Source: Treponema sp.
GTDB lineage: Bacteria; Spirochaetota; Spirochaetia; Treponematales; Treponemataceae
Length of the DNA: 64,000 nt
Direction of reading: 5' to 3'
Assembly (NCBI GenBank): GCA_017553635.1
Contig: JAFZKN010000002.1
Location: 4,000 to 67,999 of the forward strand
Position 1 is the first letter of the stretch, and each line of letters opens with the position of its first letter. Below the pieces are notes generated by a model, which was not told where the DNA came from, searched no databases, and saw only the letters and a list, made by a program, of their open reading frames with translations. A program made the translations under genes and the position numbers. Positions 27,114 to 36,534 of this stretch are shown in pieces.

Positions 27114-27944
27114 ATGGAAAATAATGAAAAAAGATGGATGCCAAAACCTGTAGATGAATTAACTTTTACAGACGACGGAATGTTTCAGGCTGTTATGCAT
27201 AATCCAGAAATATGCTCAGAAGTAATCGAAAGGCTTCTGCACGTCAAAGTAAAGACGGTAGAATATCCCCAGATTGAAAAAGTCATTCAGCCATATTACA
27301 CGACAAAAAGCATAAGGCTTGACGTGTACTTAAAAGATTCTGATAAAATTATCGACGTAGAATGCCAGTCTTATCCTCAGGATGCAATCGGAAAACGAAC
27401 AAGATTTTACCAGAGTTTAATCGATGCTGACAGCCTTATAAAGGGGCAGGATTATTCAGAATTAAAAGAAAGTTATATTTTGTTCATCTGTAAAAATGAC
27501 CCGTTCCGCGATGAAAATAAAAACTGGTATGGACTTCCGTGTTATACCTTCAGAAACATATGCCTTGAAAAATCAGAAGTAAAACTGAATGACAAAACAC
27601 TCAAAGTGATTTATAATTCAAGTGCATATAGAGAAGTAAAGGATGAAAAAATCAGAGACTTTCTTTGCTTTGTAAACACCAACAATCCTGGAAAAGATGA
27701 GTTTTCCAGCAAGGTATCTGAACTTGTTGAAAAGATTAAATTAAATGAAGAATTCAGGAGTCAATATTCTGCTATGAATTTACATGACAGAGACATACGA
27801 AAAGAAGCTAAGGAAGAAGGTAGAAACGAGAAAGCTATTGAAGCAGCCAGAAACTTAAGTGCTAACGGTGTTTCTACAGATATCATTGCAAAATCATTGA
27901 ACATGACTCCAGAAGAAGTTACAAAAATTATAGAAGAATCCTAA
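27114..27944 (+). CDS. PD-(D/E)XK nuclease family putative transposase (Rpn-type)
   Basis: This 276-residue protein belongs to the PDDEXK_2 group of putative transposases/nucleases. The opening 'DELTFTDDGMFQAVM' and 'SIRLDVYLKDSDKIIDVECQ' give the catalytic core with D followed by E-x-Q. 'RTRFYQSLIDADSL' is the usual next helix. Its last 35 residues ('ARNLSANGVSTDIIAKSLNM') almost equal those of the Rpn protein at 11437, although the rest differs, so the tail is a shared module. I start at 27114 rather than 27072 because a GAGG box sits 8 nt upstream. Mobility is inferred from the family only. Confidence 0.8.
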   Translation: MENNEKRWMPKPVDELTFTDDGMFQAVMHNPEICSEVIERLLHVKVKTVEYPQIEKVIQPYYTTKSIRLDVYLKDSDKIIDVECQSYPQDAIGKRTRFYQSLIDADSLIKGQDYSELKESYILFICKNDPFRDENKNWYGLPCYTFRNICLEKSEVKLNDKTLKVIYNSSAYREVKDEKIRDFLCFVNTNNPGKDEFSSKVSELVEKIKLNEEFRSQYSAMNLHDRDIRKEAKEEGRNEKAIEAARNLSANGVSTDIIAKSLNMTPEEVTKIIEES

Positions 27945-28124
27945 GTATCTTTCTGCCCAACCTGCAATTATTAAATAAATAATATTGCAACTGCAGGCTG
28001 AACTCAAATCAAAAATTATCTGATAAATCCTTCGACATCACAACAGCAAGTAACCTTACCTTCGAACAAGTTATGTAAGAAACACAAAAGAAGAGAAATA
28101 TAACTTCATATTGGCTATCTCTAA

Positions 28125-28826
28125 TTACCATTTATCTGTATGATACTGAATGGGATGGGTGTCATCCCACCAGATTTGGTTATAAGTGTTATCAACTTTA
28201 GTTACTTCAATCAGATGATTACACTTTTCCCTGTCGTCCGCCAACCTGTCGCACTGTTCAAAAAATTTTCTTGTTTCATTATAACAATTACATTCTTCGT
28301 TATATTTATACCCCCAGAAAGATTCTAAACTCCAGTCAGTTATATGACATGCCTGAGGTTCAATAAAAATCCATTTATCCTCCGAAGACCAGACTGCAAC
28401 AAATAGATGATCCATTCTCATTTCCTGATTTACATTCCTTACAAGAATGCAACTGCCGTCAACTCCATTGTAAGTGTCATACCACAAATCAAGGAAACTG
28501 CATGCCCAATCCTTACAGTCAATTGTTCCGTCATAAAACCAATCATCCGGCCCATACTGGTCAAGATGTGTCATAACTCTTTTTAAAATTCCATGATAAT
28601 CATAATTACTATCAGCCTCAACAACCGAATTTTCTGGCAAAATATTCCATTTTGGTGATTCATTTGATTTTATTGAATCGTCATAATAATCGTTCGAATA
28701 ATTGTTTTTTATTCCAGACTGAATTGTAAAAGAATCGTTTTTATATGGATTACTTTCATATGGTGTATCATCATTAACATACCATATAATTTTAACAGTG
28801 ATTACTGTAGCAATCACTGTAGTCAC
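28125..28826 (-). CDS. Membrane-anchored transglutaminase-like protein
   Basis: I do not recognise a named family, but the motif order matches transglutaminase-like cysteine enzymes: C104 in C-K-D-W-A, H140 in M-D-H-L-F-V, and E156 in W-I-F-I-E-P. The related gene at 29224 has the same spacing with Asp as the third residue. A hydrophobic N-terminal segment would anchor it in the membrane. The first usable start is the GTG at 28826, but the same frame continues upstream to about 28883 with more hydrophobic residues and no ATG, GTG or TTG, so the true N-terminus is uncertain. Probably the last gene of the operon divergent from the XRE regulator. Confidence 0.6.
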   Translation of the reverse strand: MTTVIATVITVKIIWYVNDDTPYESNPYKNDSFTIQSGIKNNYSNDYYDDSIKSNESPKWNILPENSVVEADSNYDYHGILKRVMTHLDQYGPDDWFYDGTIDCKDWACSFLDLWYDTYNGVDGSCILVRNVNQEMRMDHLFVAVWSSEDKWIFIEPQACHITDWSLESFWGYKYNEECNCYNETRKFFEQCDRLADDREKCNHLIEVTKVDNTYNQIWWDDTHPIQYHTDKW

Positions 28827-28971
28827 TGTTAAAATAAAAGCAGTAAATAATAACTGTCTTGCTGTAAAAGGAAAGGATTTCGTTTATGGACTCCCATTTT
28901 AATTTAATTTTTGTTACAGTTCATCCTATGAAAATAATAAAACACCTTTCAATTAGCTCTTCTTTATTGAT

Positions 28972-29169
28972 TTATACCTCTTTCATTTTTTGAATCATGA
29001 TATAAATTTCATCTGCTAATCTGTTTGCCTCATCATAAATATTATTTCCAACTTCGCCAGCGTTACTTTCCATAAAAAAATCTAACAATTTTTTCTTTAT
29101 ATTTAGTCTATAGGTATCATCTAAATTTTTTAGGCTAATTAATAGCTCTACAATTTGTTTTCTATCCAT
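28972..29169 (-). CDS. Small helical protein, 65 residues
   Basis: No family recognised. The protein is almost fully helical, charged, without Cys or membrane segments, and could form a coiled coil. A perfect AGGAGG box lies 7 nt before its ATG, which supports that it is a real gene. It lies between the two transglutaminase-like genes on the same strand, 54 nt after the upstream one, so it probably belongs to their operon. A partner or regulator of either enzyme is possible. Confidence 0.65.
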   Translation of the reverse strand: MDRKQIVELLISLKNLDDTYRLNIKKKLLDFFMESNAGEVGNNIYDEANRLADEIYIMIQKMKEV

Positions 29170-29223
29170 AAATAAACCTCCTATAAATATAAACTTGTTA
29201 TAACTATGGAAATAAAATCTATT

Positions 29224-30564
29224 CTAATATGCAAACAACCGAGAATCTGATTCTAACTGAATTTCCTGTCCACCACGAACAATTCCATAAACCGGTTTCC
29301 CTGTATTATCTGTCCAGGTTGGATCAACCCAATACATTGTACCATCTGTTGACTGTACCCAAACCCATGCATGATTTTTAACATTTCCGTGAGATGCAAT
29401 TCTATTATGTGTAAAGACAACAACAGGAGTCTGATTAATTGTCATATTGGATTTTTCACCACTATCTGCAATCTTATAAACAATAATATCTGATGAATCA
29501 CTTGTAGTTCCAACCATCCAAAAGCCTACAATACCAGGATATTCTGACTTTCTAGAAGACAACTCTTGATATGCAAAATCAGCATAATCAAAACATATGC
29601 CTTCAAACAAAGTTGTTCCTTTTGAAGCCCTGCCATCATTCGTAGCTAAATAATTTTTTATAAAGCTAGTCTTGTAATAATCAACAGGATTAGACGCTCT
29701 GAAATCCCCTGTATAAGCCATGTCATAAACACCTTTGCAAGCTATTTTTACCGCAAGCCACTGAAGTTGATAAGCTAAGTTTTTATCGTAGTAATACAAG
29801 CTTTTTTCAGTCGTCGAAACAGGAACTAAATTTCTGTCAGAGTCTGGAATTACTGATGGATCAAACGGTTGTGTCTTAGCAGGTTCCAGTTTTATAGGCT
29901 CATCTTTATACATTTCTTTAGGAATGAATCCAATTTCATAAACAAATTCATCTTTGTGTTTCTTTTTCATCTCACTAGAAACAATATAATTCTGCGGAAT
30001 ATATTTTGTTTTTACAATTGTCAATAAATAAACACCTCTTTCATCTTCGTAGCAAGCTTGCGCTGCACAGTCAAGTGTATTCATGTATTCAGACAATTGT
30101 CCCAAATCCTCTCTTTTATAATAGGTAACAGGAGAGGATGCAACACATATTTTATTTGCTTCATCCGTACCAAATTCTTTTTCAAGTTCTCCCCATCTTT
30201 TATAGAAAGGAGTTAAAGGACCGACTGGCTCCCATTTAAACTTTGACGTATCTTTCTCCATTTTTTCATAGAACGCAATATCTTTTTCAGCAATTTTTTT
30301 CCATTTTTCACTATATGCACGCACCTGCGCATTTTGCCACTTTATCTGGTCATAAACATTTTTAAAAATATATGCATCAGCTATTTTACCATCAGGAAAC
30401 TTGCAATCTCTTATAAAATAGTCACAATAAGCTGAAACATCATAAGCCAAAACTCTCTCCGCCGCGTCAAAATTGGGAGTATTAAGCAACGAAGCACTTG
30501 TCACCATTAAGGAAAAACCAAAAACAGAAAAAATACACGTAAATATTTTAACAACCTTTTTCAT
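29224..30564 (-). CDS. Secreted transglutaminase-like domain protein
   Basis: This 446-residue protein has a cleavable signal peptide (residues 1-25) and a C-terminal transglutaminase-like domain. The probable triad is C324 in 'GICFDYA', H398 in 'KNHAWVWV' and D414 in 'YWVDPTW'. Such domains act as cysteine proteases, peptidoglycan amidases or cross-linkers outside the cytoplasm. The first 300 residues are unassigned. It is the first gene of an operon that diverges from an XRE regulator, with ACTAC/GTAGT palindromes in the gap. Confidence 0.78.
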   Translation of the reverse strand: MKKVVKIFTCIFSVFGFSLMVTSASLLNTPNFDAAERVLAYDVSAYCDYFIRDCKFPDGKIADAYIFKNVYDQIKWQNAQVRAYSEKWKKIAEKDIAFYEKMEKDTSKFKWEPVGPLTPFYKRWGELEKEFGTDEANKICVASSPVTYYKREDLGQLSEYMNTLDCAAQACYEDERGVYLLTIVKTKYIPQNYIVSSEMKKKHKDEFVYEIGFIPKEMYKDEPIKLEPAKTQPFDPSVIPDSDRNLVPVSTTEKSLYYYDKNLAYQLQWLAVKIACKGVYDMAYTGDFRASNPVDYYKTSFIKNYLATNDGRASKGTTLFEGICFDYADFAYQELSSRKSEYPGIVGFWMVGTTSDSSDIIVYKIADSGEKSNMTINQTPVVVFTHNRIASHGNVKNHAWVWVQSTDGTMYWVDPTWTDNTGKPVYGIVRGGQEIQLESDSRLFAY

Positions 30565-30591
30565 AGTGAAAAATCTCCTTTATTTCAAAAT

Positions 30592-30655
30592 ACTACTATA
30601 GTAGTTTATTTCTACAATAGTGTTTAGTCAAGTAAAATTATTTTACTTTAGTAGT
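30592..30655. promoter_or_regulatory. Operator-like palindromes between XRE gene and divergent operon
   Basis: A perfect 14-bp palindrome ACTACTATAGTAGT occupies 30592-30605. Related half-sites occur at 30612-30623 (CTACAATAGTGT) and 30645-30655 (ACTTTAGTAGT). They fill the 102-bp gap between divergent genes, as expected for a regulator controlling itself and its neighbour. Confidence 0.65.
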
Positions 30656-30666
30656 ATAACTAACAT

Positions 30667-31005
30667 ATGGGTTTCTGGAAAAATGTAGAAAATGAATTGC
30701 AGTATAAGGGTATCTCTAGAAAAGAACTTGCTCATCAAGCAAATATTGCCTATACAGGTATTGGACTTGGCCTTGAGCGTGACAGCATGCCAGGAGCAGA
30801 TACAGCGCTAAAAATCTCAAAAGTCTTAGGCGTTTCCATTGAATATCTTCTTGGCGAGGACGATAACCCATCCAACCTAGATAACAAAAACTCAGAGATT
30901 GAACTTTTCCGAAAATATAAAAGAACAATTCTTGATTTGGAAAAAATTCAGCCTAAAACAAAATCTGCCATCCTTGAGATGATAAACAGGCTCAGTAAGG
31001 ATTAA
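30667..31005 (+). CDS. XRE-family HTH transcriptional regulator
   Basis: This 112-residue protein has an N-terminal Cro/C1-type HTH at residues 7-62 ('GISRKELAHQANIAYTGIG' then 'GADTALKISKVLGVSIEYLL') and a short helical tail that may dimerise. Related phage-type repressors bind short palindromes. The gap to the divergent operon holds such palindromes, so it likely controls itself and the transglutaminase-like operon. TATAAC at 30655-30660 lies 6 nt before its ATG and no ribosome-binding site is visible, so it could be leaderless. Confidence 0.85.
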   Translation: MGFWKNVENELQYKGISRKELAHQANIAYTGIGLGLERDSMPGADTALKISKVLGVSIEYLLGEDDNPSNLDNKNSEIELFRKYKRTILDLEKIQPKTKSAILEMINRLSKD

Positions 31006-31093
31006 CTTGAGTCATAATATATCATTCAGTTTTCCTAGAATTAATTGTGAAACTCCCCGATTTATGTTATAGTTGGCGTTATTAAAATAATTC

Positions 31094-31134
31094 AACCTAA
31101 AACCGTAAGAAAGCCAGGGGCTTTTCAATAGGTT
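31094..31134 (+). other. Nested hairpin in the leader of the S1-repeat gene
   Basis: AACCTA (31094-31099) pairs with TAGGTT (31129-31134) around an inner stem AAAGCC/GGCTTT (31110-31115, 31119-31124). The structure ends 19 nt before the ATG at 31154. S1 proteins regulate their own translation in some bacteria, so this could be a binding site; that is inference. Confidence 0.4.
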
Positions 31135-31153
31135 TTTATAACGAGGACTTAAC

Positions 31154-32242
31154 ATGAACTTTTTTGAACCGGGACAGGAAATAGAAACCACAATCGTACA
31201 GATTTCAAAAGACACAATTTTCTTAGATCTTAATCAGAAGACAGAAGGCATTCTTGATAAAGCTGAACTTACAGACGACAACGGAAACGTGAGCGTAAAA
31301 GAAGGCGACAAAATCAAAGCTTTCTATATTAATACAAAAGACGGCGTTCCGTATTTTACAACAAAAATCGCAGGGCAGAACGCAGATTCTGACATGCTCG
31401 AAAATGCATTCAATTCTGGCATTCCTGTTCAGGGAAAAGTTGAAAAGGAAATAAAAGGCGGTTTTGAAATTAAAATCGGTTCAACTCGCGCATTCTGTCC
31501 TTTCTCTCAGATGGGTTACAAACAGAAAGAAGAAAGCTCGTATTACATCGGCCGTGTGATGACTTTTAAAATTCAGGAATTTAAAGAAGGCGGCAAAAAC
31601 CTCATCGTTTCCAACCGTGCTGTAGGTGAACTTGAATACGCAGAAAACCTTAAAAAGCTTGAAGCAAAATATAAAGAAGGCGACATCGTAGAAGGAAAAG
31701 TTGTTGAGCTTAAGGACAAAGGTGCTGTCGTTGATATCGGTGGCGTTATGGCATTCTTACCGATTTCTGAAATTACAAGAGGTCACATAAAAACTGTATC
31801 AGAAAAAATTTCTGTTGGACAGGAAATTAAAGCAAAAATCATCCGCACTGACTGGGACAGAGAACGGATAAGCATTTCTACAAAAGAACTCGAAAACGAT
31901 CCATGGGATACAGCAGCACAGCGCTATCCTGAAAACACAAAGGTAGACGGTGTAATAGCACGCGTTGCAGACTTTGGTCTTTTTGTAACACTCGAAGAAG
32001 GAATCGACGGTCTTGTTCACATTTCTGAACTTGATGTAGATGCAAACACAAATCTTAAAAAGAAATTTAATGCCGGGGATAAAATGTCTGTCATCGTAAA
32101 ATCTGTTGATCAGAAGGCAAAAAGAATTTCTCTTACGACAACTACATCAATTGAACAGGACAAAACAACTGCAAAATATATGTCAAGCCAGGATGATGAC
32201 GGCGAATCATATAATCCGTTTGCAGCGCTTTTAAAAAAATAA
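31154..32242 (+). CDS. S1 RNA-binding repeat protein (ribosomal protein S1-like)
   Basis: This 362-residue protein is built of four S1 (OB-fold) RNA-binding repeats, at about residues 5-65, 85-150, 175-242 and 258-330. The last is the most canonical ('VDGVIARVADFGLFVTLEEGIDGLVHISEL'). Full S1 usually has four to six repeats, so this could be the ribosomal protein or a shorter paralogue. It would bind single-stranded mRNA and aid translation. A GAGGA box lies 7 nt before the ATG, after a structured leader. It converges with no gap on the next gene. Confidence 0.82.
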   Translation: MNFFEPGQEIETTIVQISKDTIFLDLNQKTEGILDKAELTDDNGNVSVKEGDKIKAFYINTKDGVPYFTTKIAGQNADSDMLENAFNSGIPVQGKVEKEIKGGFEIKIGSTRAFCPFSQMGYKQKEESSYYIGRVMTFKIQEFKEGGKNLIVSNRAVGELEYAENLKKLEAKYKEGDIVEGKVVELKDKGAVVDIGGVMAFLPISEITRGHIKTVSEKISVGQEIKAKIIRTDWDRERISISTKELENDPWDTAAQRYPENTKVDGVIARVADFGLFVTLEEGIDGLVHISELDVDANTNLKKKFNAGDKMSVIVKSVDQKAKRISLTTTTSIEQDKTTAKYMSSQDDDGESYNPFAALLKK

Positions 32243-33448
32243 TTATTCCGGGAACGTATCCAGACACGAATTAATCCATGGATTCATGTGATGATGAGTG
32301 TCTGAAATATGTTCAATCTCTTTTTTTGAAAGAACCCTGCATTTAAGGATTCCCTTTTTCTGTGCATCAAGAAAAAACTGAACAGTTAATTCAACAGATT
32401 CTGCATCCGGATCACGCTCATCCGGAACAAAAATCCACACATCGTTAGATGCTGTTCTGCAAACATCCACTAAATACCATCTGCCCTTTATTCCATCATG
32501 AGCTTCTGAGTTTACAATATATTTTGAATACGAAACTTTCCAGCCTTTAAACGCCCTGTCAAGGTTATAAACAAGTACCGACCGCTCATCATTATTAAAA
32601 TCATAAAAACCATAAAAATCAGGAAAACTTAATCTGTAAGAATTAAAAGAGGGATTCTTATAAAAAAAACAGTCACAAGGTAAAACAAGAACACCCTTCT
32701 CCAGACTGAATAAAATTCCATTTCTATAAATCAAAGCACCTTCAACTGGTTCTGACTTTAATTCAGAATAAAAATCATCACACGAGAGCCCAAGACAGTA
32801 TTCACCTTCTGTACTATGTCCCCTTAACAGCACAAGATATCTCTGGCTTCCATCCTCATTGGTAAAATAATCATCGGCCCACTTCCAGCTGTCGCACTCT
32901 ACACCGCAAAACGGTTTATCCAAAAATATTTTCCCGTCTTTTACATGATAAACCGAGGAAACAGCTTCATAGCAGCCCGGCATTTCAAGTGAATCTCTAA
33001 ATGCATAAATTGTTTTTCCACCCTCATAATCGCTAAATCCAAAGCCGCGAATTTCCGTTGTCGAACTTCTGTTGTCAAAAGAATTACATTCAATAAGAAT
33101 TTTTTCTATTTCTTCATCTGTAAATAAATCGACATCCGAAAGATATTCAGAAAACATCCAGCCTGTCTGTCCGGCCTTATATTTCTGACCACTTGTAAAC
33201 TGGTCGCAGACAACCTTTTTCCACTTAGCCGTTTTACCGTCAATTGTTTCTGACGGGCCTTCTGCAATAACATAAACTGCAGTATGCTTTGGAACTGTAA
33301 CTATTTTCTTAGCATGAAAAGAAGGCGCGGCTCTAAGATTTAAATTTTCTGCCGTATAATATTTTCCGATGACATTAATCTTTTCCTGAGTAAAACTGAA
33401 CGCACTTATAAACAATAAAACCAGAACACAGAAAGAACTTTTTTTCAT
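32243..33448 (-). CDS. Secreted SH3b-domain protein
   Basis: This 401-residue protein has an N-terminal signal peptide (residues 1-20) and a bacterial SH3 domain at about 25-105, recognised from 'YYTAENLNLRAAPSFHAKKI' and 'GQTGWMFSEYL'. SH3b domains often bind cell-wall peptides. The remaining 290 residues are unassigned and rich in aromatic and acidic residues, probably a beta-rich extracytoplasmic domain. It ends one base after the convergent S1 gene. Confidence 0.75.
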   Translation of the reverse strand: MKKSSFCVLVLLFISAFSFTQEKINVIGKYYTAENLNLRAAPSFHAKKIVTVPKHTAVYVIAEGPSETIDGKTAKWKKVVCDQFTSGQKYKAGQTGWMFSEYLSDVDLFTDEEIEKILIECNSFDNRSSTTEIRGFGFSDYEGGKTIYAFRDSLEMPGCYEAVSSVYHVKDGKIFLDKPFCGVECDSWKWADDYFTNEDGSQRYLVLLRGHSTEGEYCLGLSCDDFYSELKSEPVEGALIYRNGILFSLEKGVLVLPCDCFFYKNPSFNSYRLSFPDFYGFYDFNNDERSVLVYNLDRAFKGWKVSYSKYIVNSEAHDGIKGRWYLVDVCRTASNDVWIFVPDERDPDAESVELTVQFFLDAQKKGILKCRVLSKKEIEHISDTHHHMNPWINSCLDTFPE

Positions 33449-33534
33449 AAACAGACTCCACGATTATTCAATTATATGATAAAATAATGTTAACACGGTT
33501 CCCGGTGTAATTCAACAATTTTGAGAGTAAGATT

Positions 33535-34179
33535 ATGAAATACGACATTACATTTAATAAAAAACAGATTAGAAGCTTTAAACTTTCTTCTATATTTATT
33601 CTCTTTGCCGCACTCATTTTTACGGCAGCACTTTTCTCATGTGAATCAACTTCGCAGGAAGTGCAGGAAGTTCAAAAAGAAAACACGACTTTTGTAAACA
33701 CAAAATATATCGGCAACAGTCTTTACACGACAATGCTTTTTTCAAAAATTACTTCTGTAACTGCATCAGATATAAACGGAAACAGAAAATTTGACATTTC
33801 TCTTGATGACAGCTTTTACAATCCAGAAACTTCTCTTTTAGAAATTACATTACCTCAGGATATTTTAAAAAACCGCAGCAATTATATTTTTAAAATTACC
33901 GGGGTTCCGCTTTTCCCTGCTGAATTTATTTTAACGGACGCAGCATATTCGTATACAAAACCGGGTATTTTTGTTAACGGCAAAAAAGCTGTAGAAGGAA
34001 AAGATTACAGTCTTAATACAAAAACCAATCACCTTAAGTTTAATATCCCGCTTGATGCAGATAAAGACAGTTATTTTCTTATCTGGTTTTCACAGGGCGG
34101 AACAAACGTAATGAGCAACAATGATGAAAAATTTAAAGCAGAATATGACAAACTGCTTCACGCCTGGATTGGATATTAA
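33535..34179 (+). CDS. Putative lipoprotein of unknown function
   Basis: This 214-residue protein has a basic N-terminus, one hydrophobic segment (residues 17-37) and a lipobox-like A-L-F-S-C, so it is probably exported and lipid-modified. The mature part looks entirely beta-stranded, with 'PGIFVNGKKAVEGKDYSLN' faintly like an Ig-like carbohydrate-binding X2 module. I do not assign a function. It lies alone between two minus-strand units. Confidence 0.65.
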   Translation: MKYDITFNKKQIRSFKLSSIFILFAALIFTAALFSCESTSQEVQEVQKENTTFVNTKYIGNSLYTTMLFSKITSVTASDINGNRKFDISLDDSFYNPETSLLEITLPQDILKNRSNYIFKITGVPLFPAEFILTDAAYSYTKPGIFVNGKKAVEGKDYSLNTKTNHLKFNIPLDADKDSYFLIWFSQGGTNVMSNNDEKFKAEYDKLLHAWIGY

Positions 34180-34224
34180 TTTTCTTAAAACGGTTTTTAA
34201 TTTCGCGGTCGCAATTTTAGAAAC

Positions 34225-34686
34225 TCATCCGCGTTTTTTCTGAATAAAGTTTAAAAGCCCCGTACAGCCTTTTACTACATCATCATAAGTTTCATCAAAA
34301 TTATCTGTGTACCACGGGTCTGCAATATCGCGGTTTAATCCTGCATATTCAAGAAGAAAATGCATTTTATTATCAGTATCTTCACCAAGAATTCTCTGCA
34401 TGTTTCTTAAATTATATCTGTCCATACAGATTAATAAATCGTAATCGTTATAATCATCTATTGTAATCTGACGCGCCCTGTGATCTGTAAACGGAATGTT
34501 CATCTGGCGAAGCTTTGTTCTCGTGCCATAGTGCATCGGGTTTCCGATTTCTTCGGTACTGGTCGCGGCCGATTCAATAAAAAAATCATCTTTGCATCCG
34601 GCTTTTTTAACCATGTCCTTCATTACAAACTCTGCCATCGGCGACCGGCATATATTCCCGTGACATATAAATAGAATTTTCACCAT
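34225..34686 (-). CDS. Low molecular weight protein-tyrosine phosphatase
   Basis: This 153-residue enzyme has the family P-loop C8-x5-R14-S at the N-terminus (C-H-G-N-I-C-R-S) and the acid Asp in D-P-W-Y near residue 129. It dephosphorylates tyrosine phosphate or arsenate-type substrates in the cytoplasm. The frame opens at 34713, but the ATG at 34686 sits after a GAGG box and puts the P-loop at the standard position. It begins 1 nt after the stop of the acyl-CoA synthetase gene and is probably co-transcribed with it. Confidence 0.93.
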   Translation of the reverse strand: MVKILFICHGNICRSPMAEFVMKDMVKKAGCKDDFFIESAATSTEEIGNPMHYGTRTKLRQMNIPFTDHRARQITIDDYNDYDLLICMDRYNLRNMQRILGEDTDNKMHFLLEYAGLNRDIADPWYTDNFDETYDDVVKGCTGLLNFIQKKRG

Positions 34687-34687
34687 A

Positions 34688-36439
34688 TTATTTTTCCTCA
34701 ATTTCTTTTGCACTTATCAAATCTTCACGATCATTTTTTAAAGCCTGAGCATCTCTTTTTCCAATTTTCCCAACTGGCATAGTTTTTCTGATTTTATAAT
34801 AATCAGGAATCATTGCATCTGGAAGATTTGCCTTTAACTCTTCGTGAATCTTTTTTAACGGAACAGATTTATCACCGAAAACAATATGTGCGGCAAGTTT
34901 AATCTGTCCATTTTCTTCTATATCAACAACTTTACACTGCTTTACACATTCTTCTTTGAGAATCTGATCTTCAATATAAAAAAAGTATATAGTTTCACCA
35001 TCTTTATTTTTATAGGAATCCGATACACGTCCTAAAATAAAAAGTTCACCATCTTCGTCAACATATCCGATATCACCTGTACATCCCCACACTCGTCCTT
35101 CTGAATCTGTCTTAAAATATTCAGAAGTAGCATCAGGACGTTTATAATATCCTTTCATTCTTGCTGGAGTACAAACTCTTATCTCGCCATGTTCTCCAAA
35201 TTTAAGCTCTTTATCAGTCTTAATATCAAACGCAGCTACAATGGAATTTAAAATCGGATAACCGTTACTTCCCATCTTTACTTTTGCATTTTTATCACCT
35301 GTGGAGGTTGAAACCGTTCCTCCAAGTTCACACATTCCATAACCTTTTGCAATTATTTTTTTACAGCCATGATCCAAAAGAAACTGATTTAATCTTATTT
35401 CGTCTTTAGGAAGAACTTTTTCTCCACCCGCAGCCGGATATTCCAAACCGGAAAAATCCACGTTTTTATCACAAAGTTCATCAGCTGCATTCATCCATAA
35501 ACTTGTAGAAGCCAATGTTATAGTCGGTTTATATTTTACAAGATCAGAAACAAATGATTCACAGCCATATCTTGGTTCAAGAATTACCTTGATACCTAAA
35601 ACCAGCGGCATTAAAATCGACAGTACAGCTCCTGTTGAAGTCCATACCGGAATCATCTGCAAAAAGGAACTCCCTCTTTTATATGAAAATAAATCTGTAA
35701 GATAGTTTATTATAATTGAATTTATTCCGTCATTAGTAAGGAGAATTCCTTTTGATGCCCCAGTCGTACCTGAAGAATAAACCATAATAACAGGAACATC
35801 TTTTTCATAATCAGCATCAATTTCTCCAGTATAGTTTTCTCCCATTAAAAGAAATTCATTCCAATGATAATAGTCCAATCCATATTGGTTTCTCTTTGAA
35901 AGAATCTTTTTTGCGCTGCTTTTTAAATAGAATAGTTTTGACAAGATAAATGGAAAGGAATTTGATGATGGAATTACAACTATCTTTTTTATACAGGTTT
36001 CTTTAATTGAATCTTCTATATATGAATATACTCCATCCAAAACAAACAGCCATTCACATTCTGTATCGTTAATACGGTCTATAATCTGCTGTTTTGTAAA
36101 CAGAGGACTTACAAAATTTGCAATCGCGCCGATTCTACTGCACGCAAGTATAATGTAAATCACTTCTGGAACCCCTGCTGTAAACAGAGAAACACAATCT
36201 CCCTTTTTTATTCCGATTTTGCGGAGAGACTTTGCACACTCTTCTGTTTTTTTAAACAAAGTTCCATAATTTATATTTTTCCCAAAATAACTTAGTGCAA
36301 TATCTCTGGGATAAGCCTGATTCCTGTCAAAAACATATCTGTAAACACTGCATTCAGGAATCTTAATTTTCAAATCATTTTCTGAATAATTCTTTAACCA
36401 AGGTTTATCTATTGAAGGGTATCCTGTCATTTTTTTCAT
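34688..36439 (-). CDS. AMP-forming acyl-CoA synthetase/ligase
   Basis: This 583-residue adenylate-forming enzyme activates an unidentified acid. The P-loop reads 'VYSSGTTGASKGI', A5 'GYGMCELGGTVS', the hinge motif 'GCTGDIGYVDEDGELFILGR', and a late Lys lies in 'TMPVGKIGKRD'. It diverges considerably from the other two synthetases in the window. The frame extends to a TTG at 36457; the ATG at 36439 is preferred. It diverges from deoD and precedes the phosphatase gene. Fatty acid or aryl acid activation is possible. Confidence 0.83.
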   Translation of the reverse strand: MKKMTGYPSIDKPWLKNYSENDLKIKIPECSVYRYVFDRNQAYPRDIALSYFGKNINYGTLFKKTEECAKSLRKIGIKKGDCVSLFTAGVPEVIYIILACSRIGAIANFVSPLFTKQQIIDRINDTECEWLFVLDGVYSYIEDSIKETCIKKIVVIPSSNSFPFILSKLFYLKSSAKKILSKRNQYGLDYYHWNEFLLMGENYTGEIDADYEKDVPVIMVYSSGTTGASKGILLTNDGINSIIINYLTDLFSYKRGSSFLQMIPVWTSTGAVLSILMPLVLGIKVILEPRYGCESFVSDLVKYKPTITLASTSLWMNAADELCDKNVDFSGLEYPAAGGEKVLPKDEIRLNQFLLDHGCKKIIAKGYGMCELGGTVSTSTGDKNAKVKMGSNGYPILNSIVAAFDIKTDKELKFGEHGEIRVCTPARMKGYYKRPDATSEYFKTDSEGRVWGCTGDIGYVDEDGELFILGRVSDSYKNKDGETIYFFYIEDQILKEECVKQCKVVDIEENGQIKLAAHIVFGDKSVPLKKIHEELKANLPDAMIPDYYKIRKTMPVGKIGKRDAQALKNDREDLISAKEIEEK

Positions 36440-36534
36440 TCCATAATTATACTCCAATTAAAAAAATATGACACCCTTAAAATTATGGTTTATAATAATA
36501 TCATTATAATGTATCTGTGACAAAGGAGATTATC

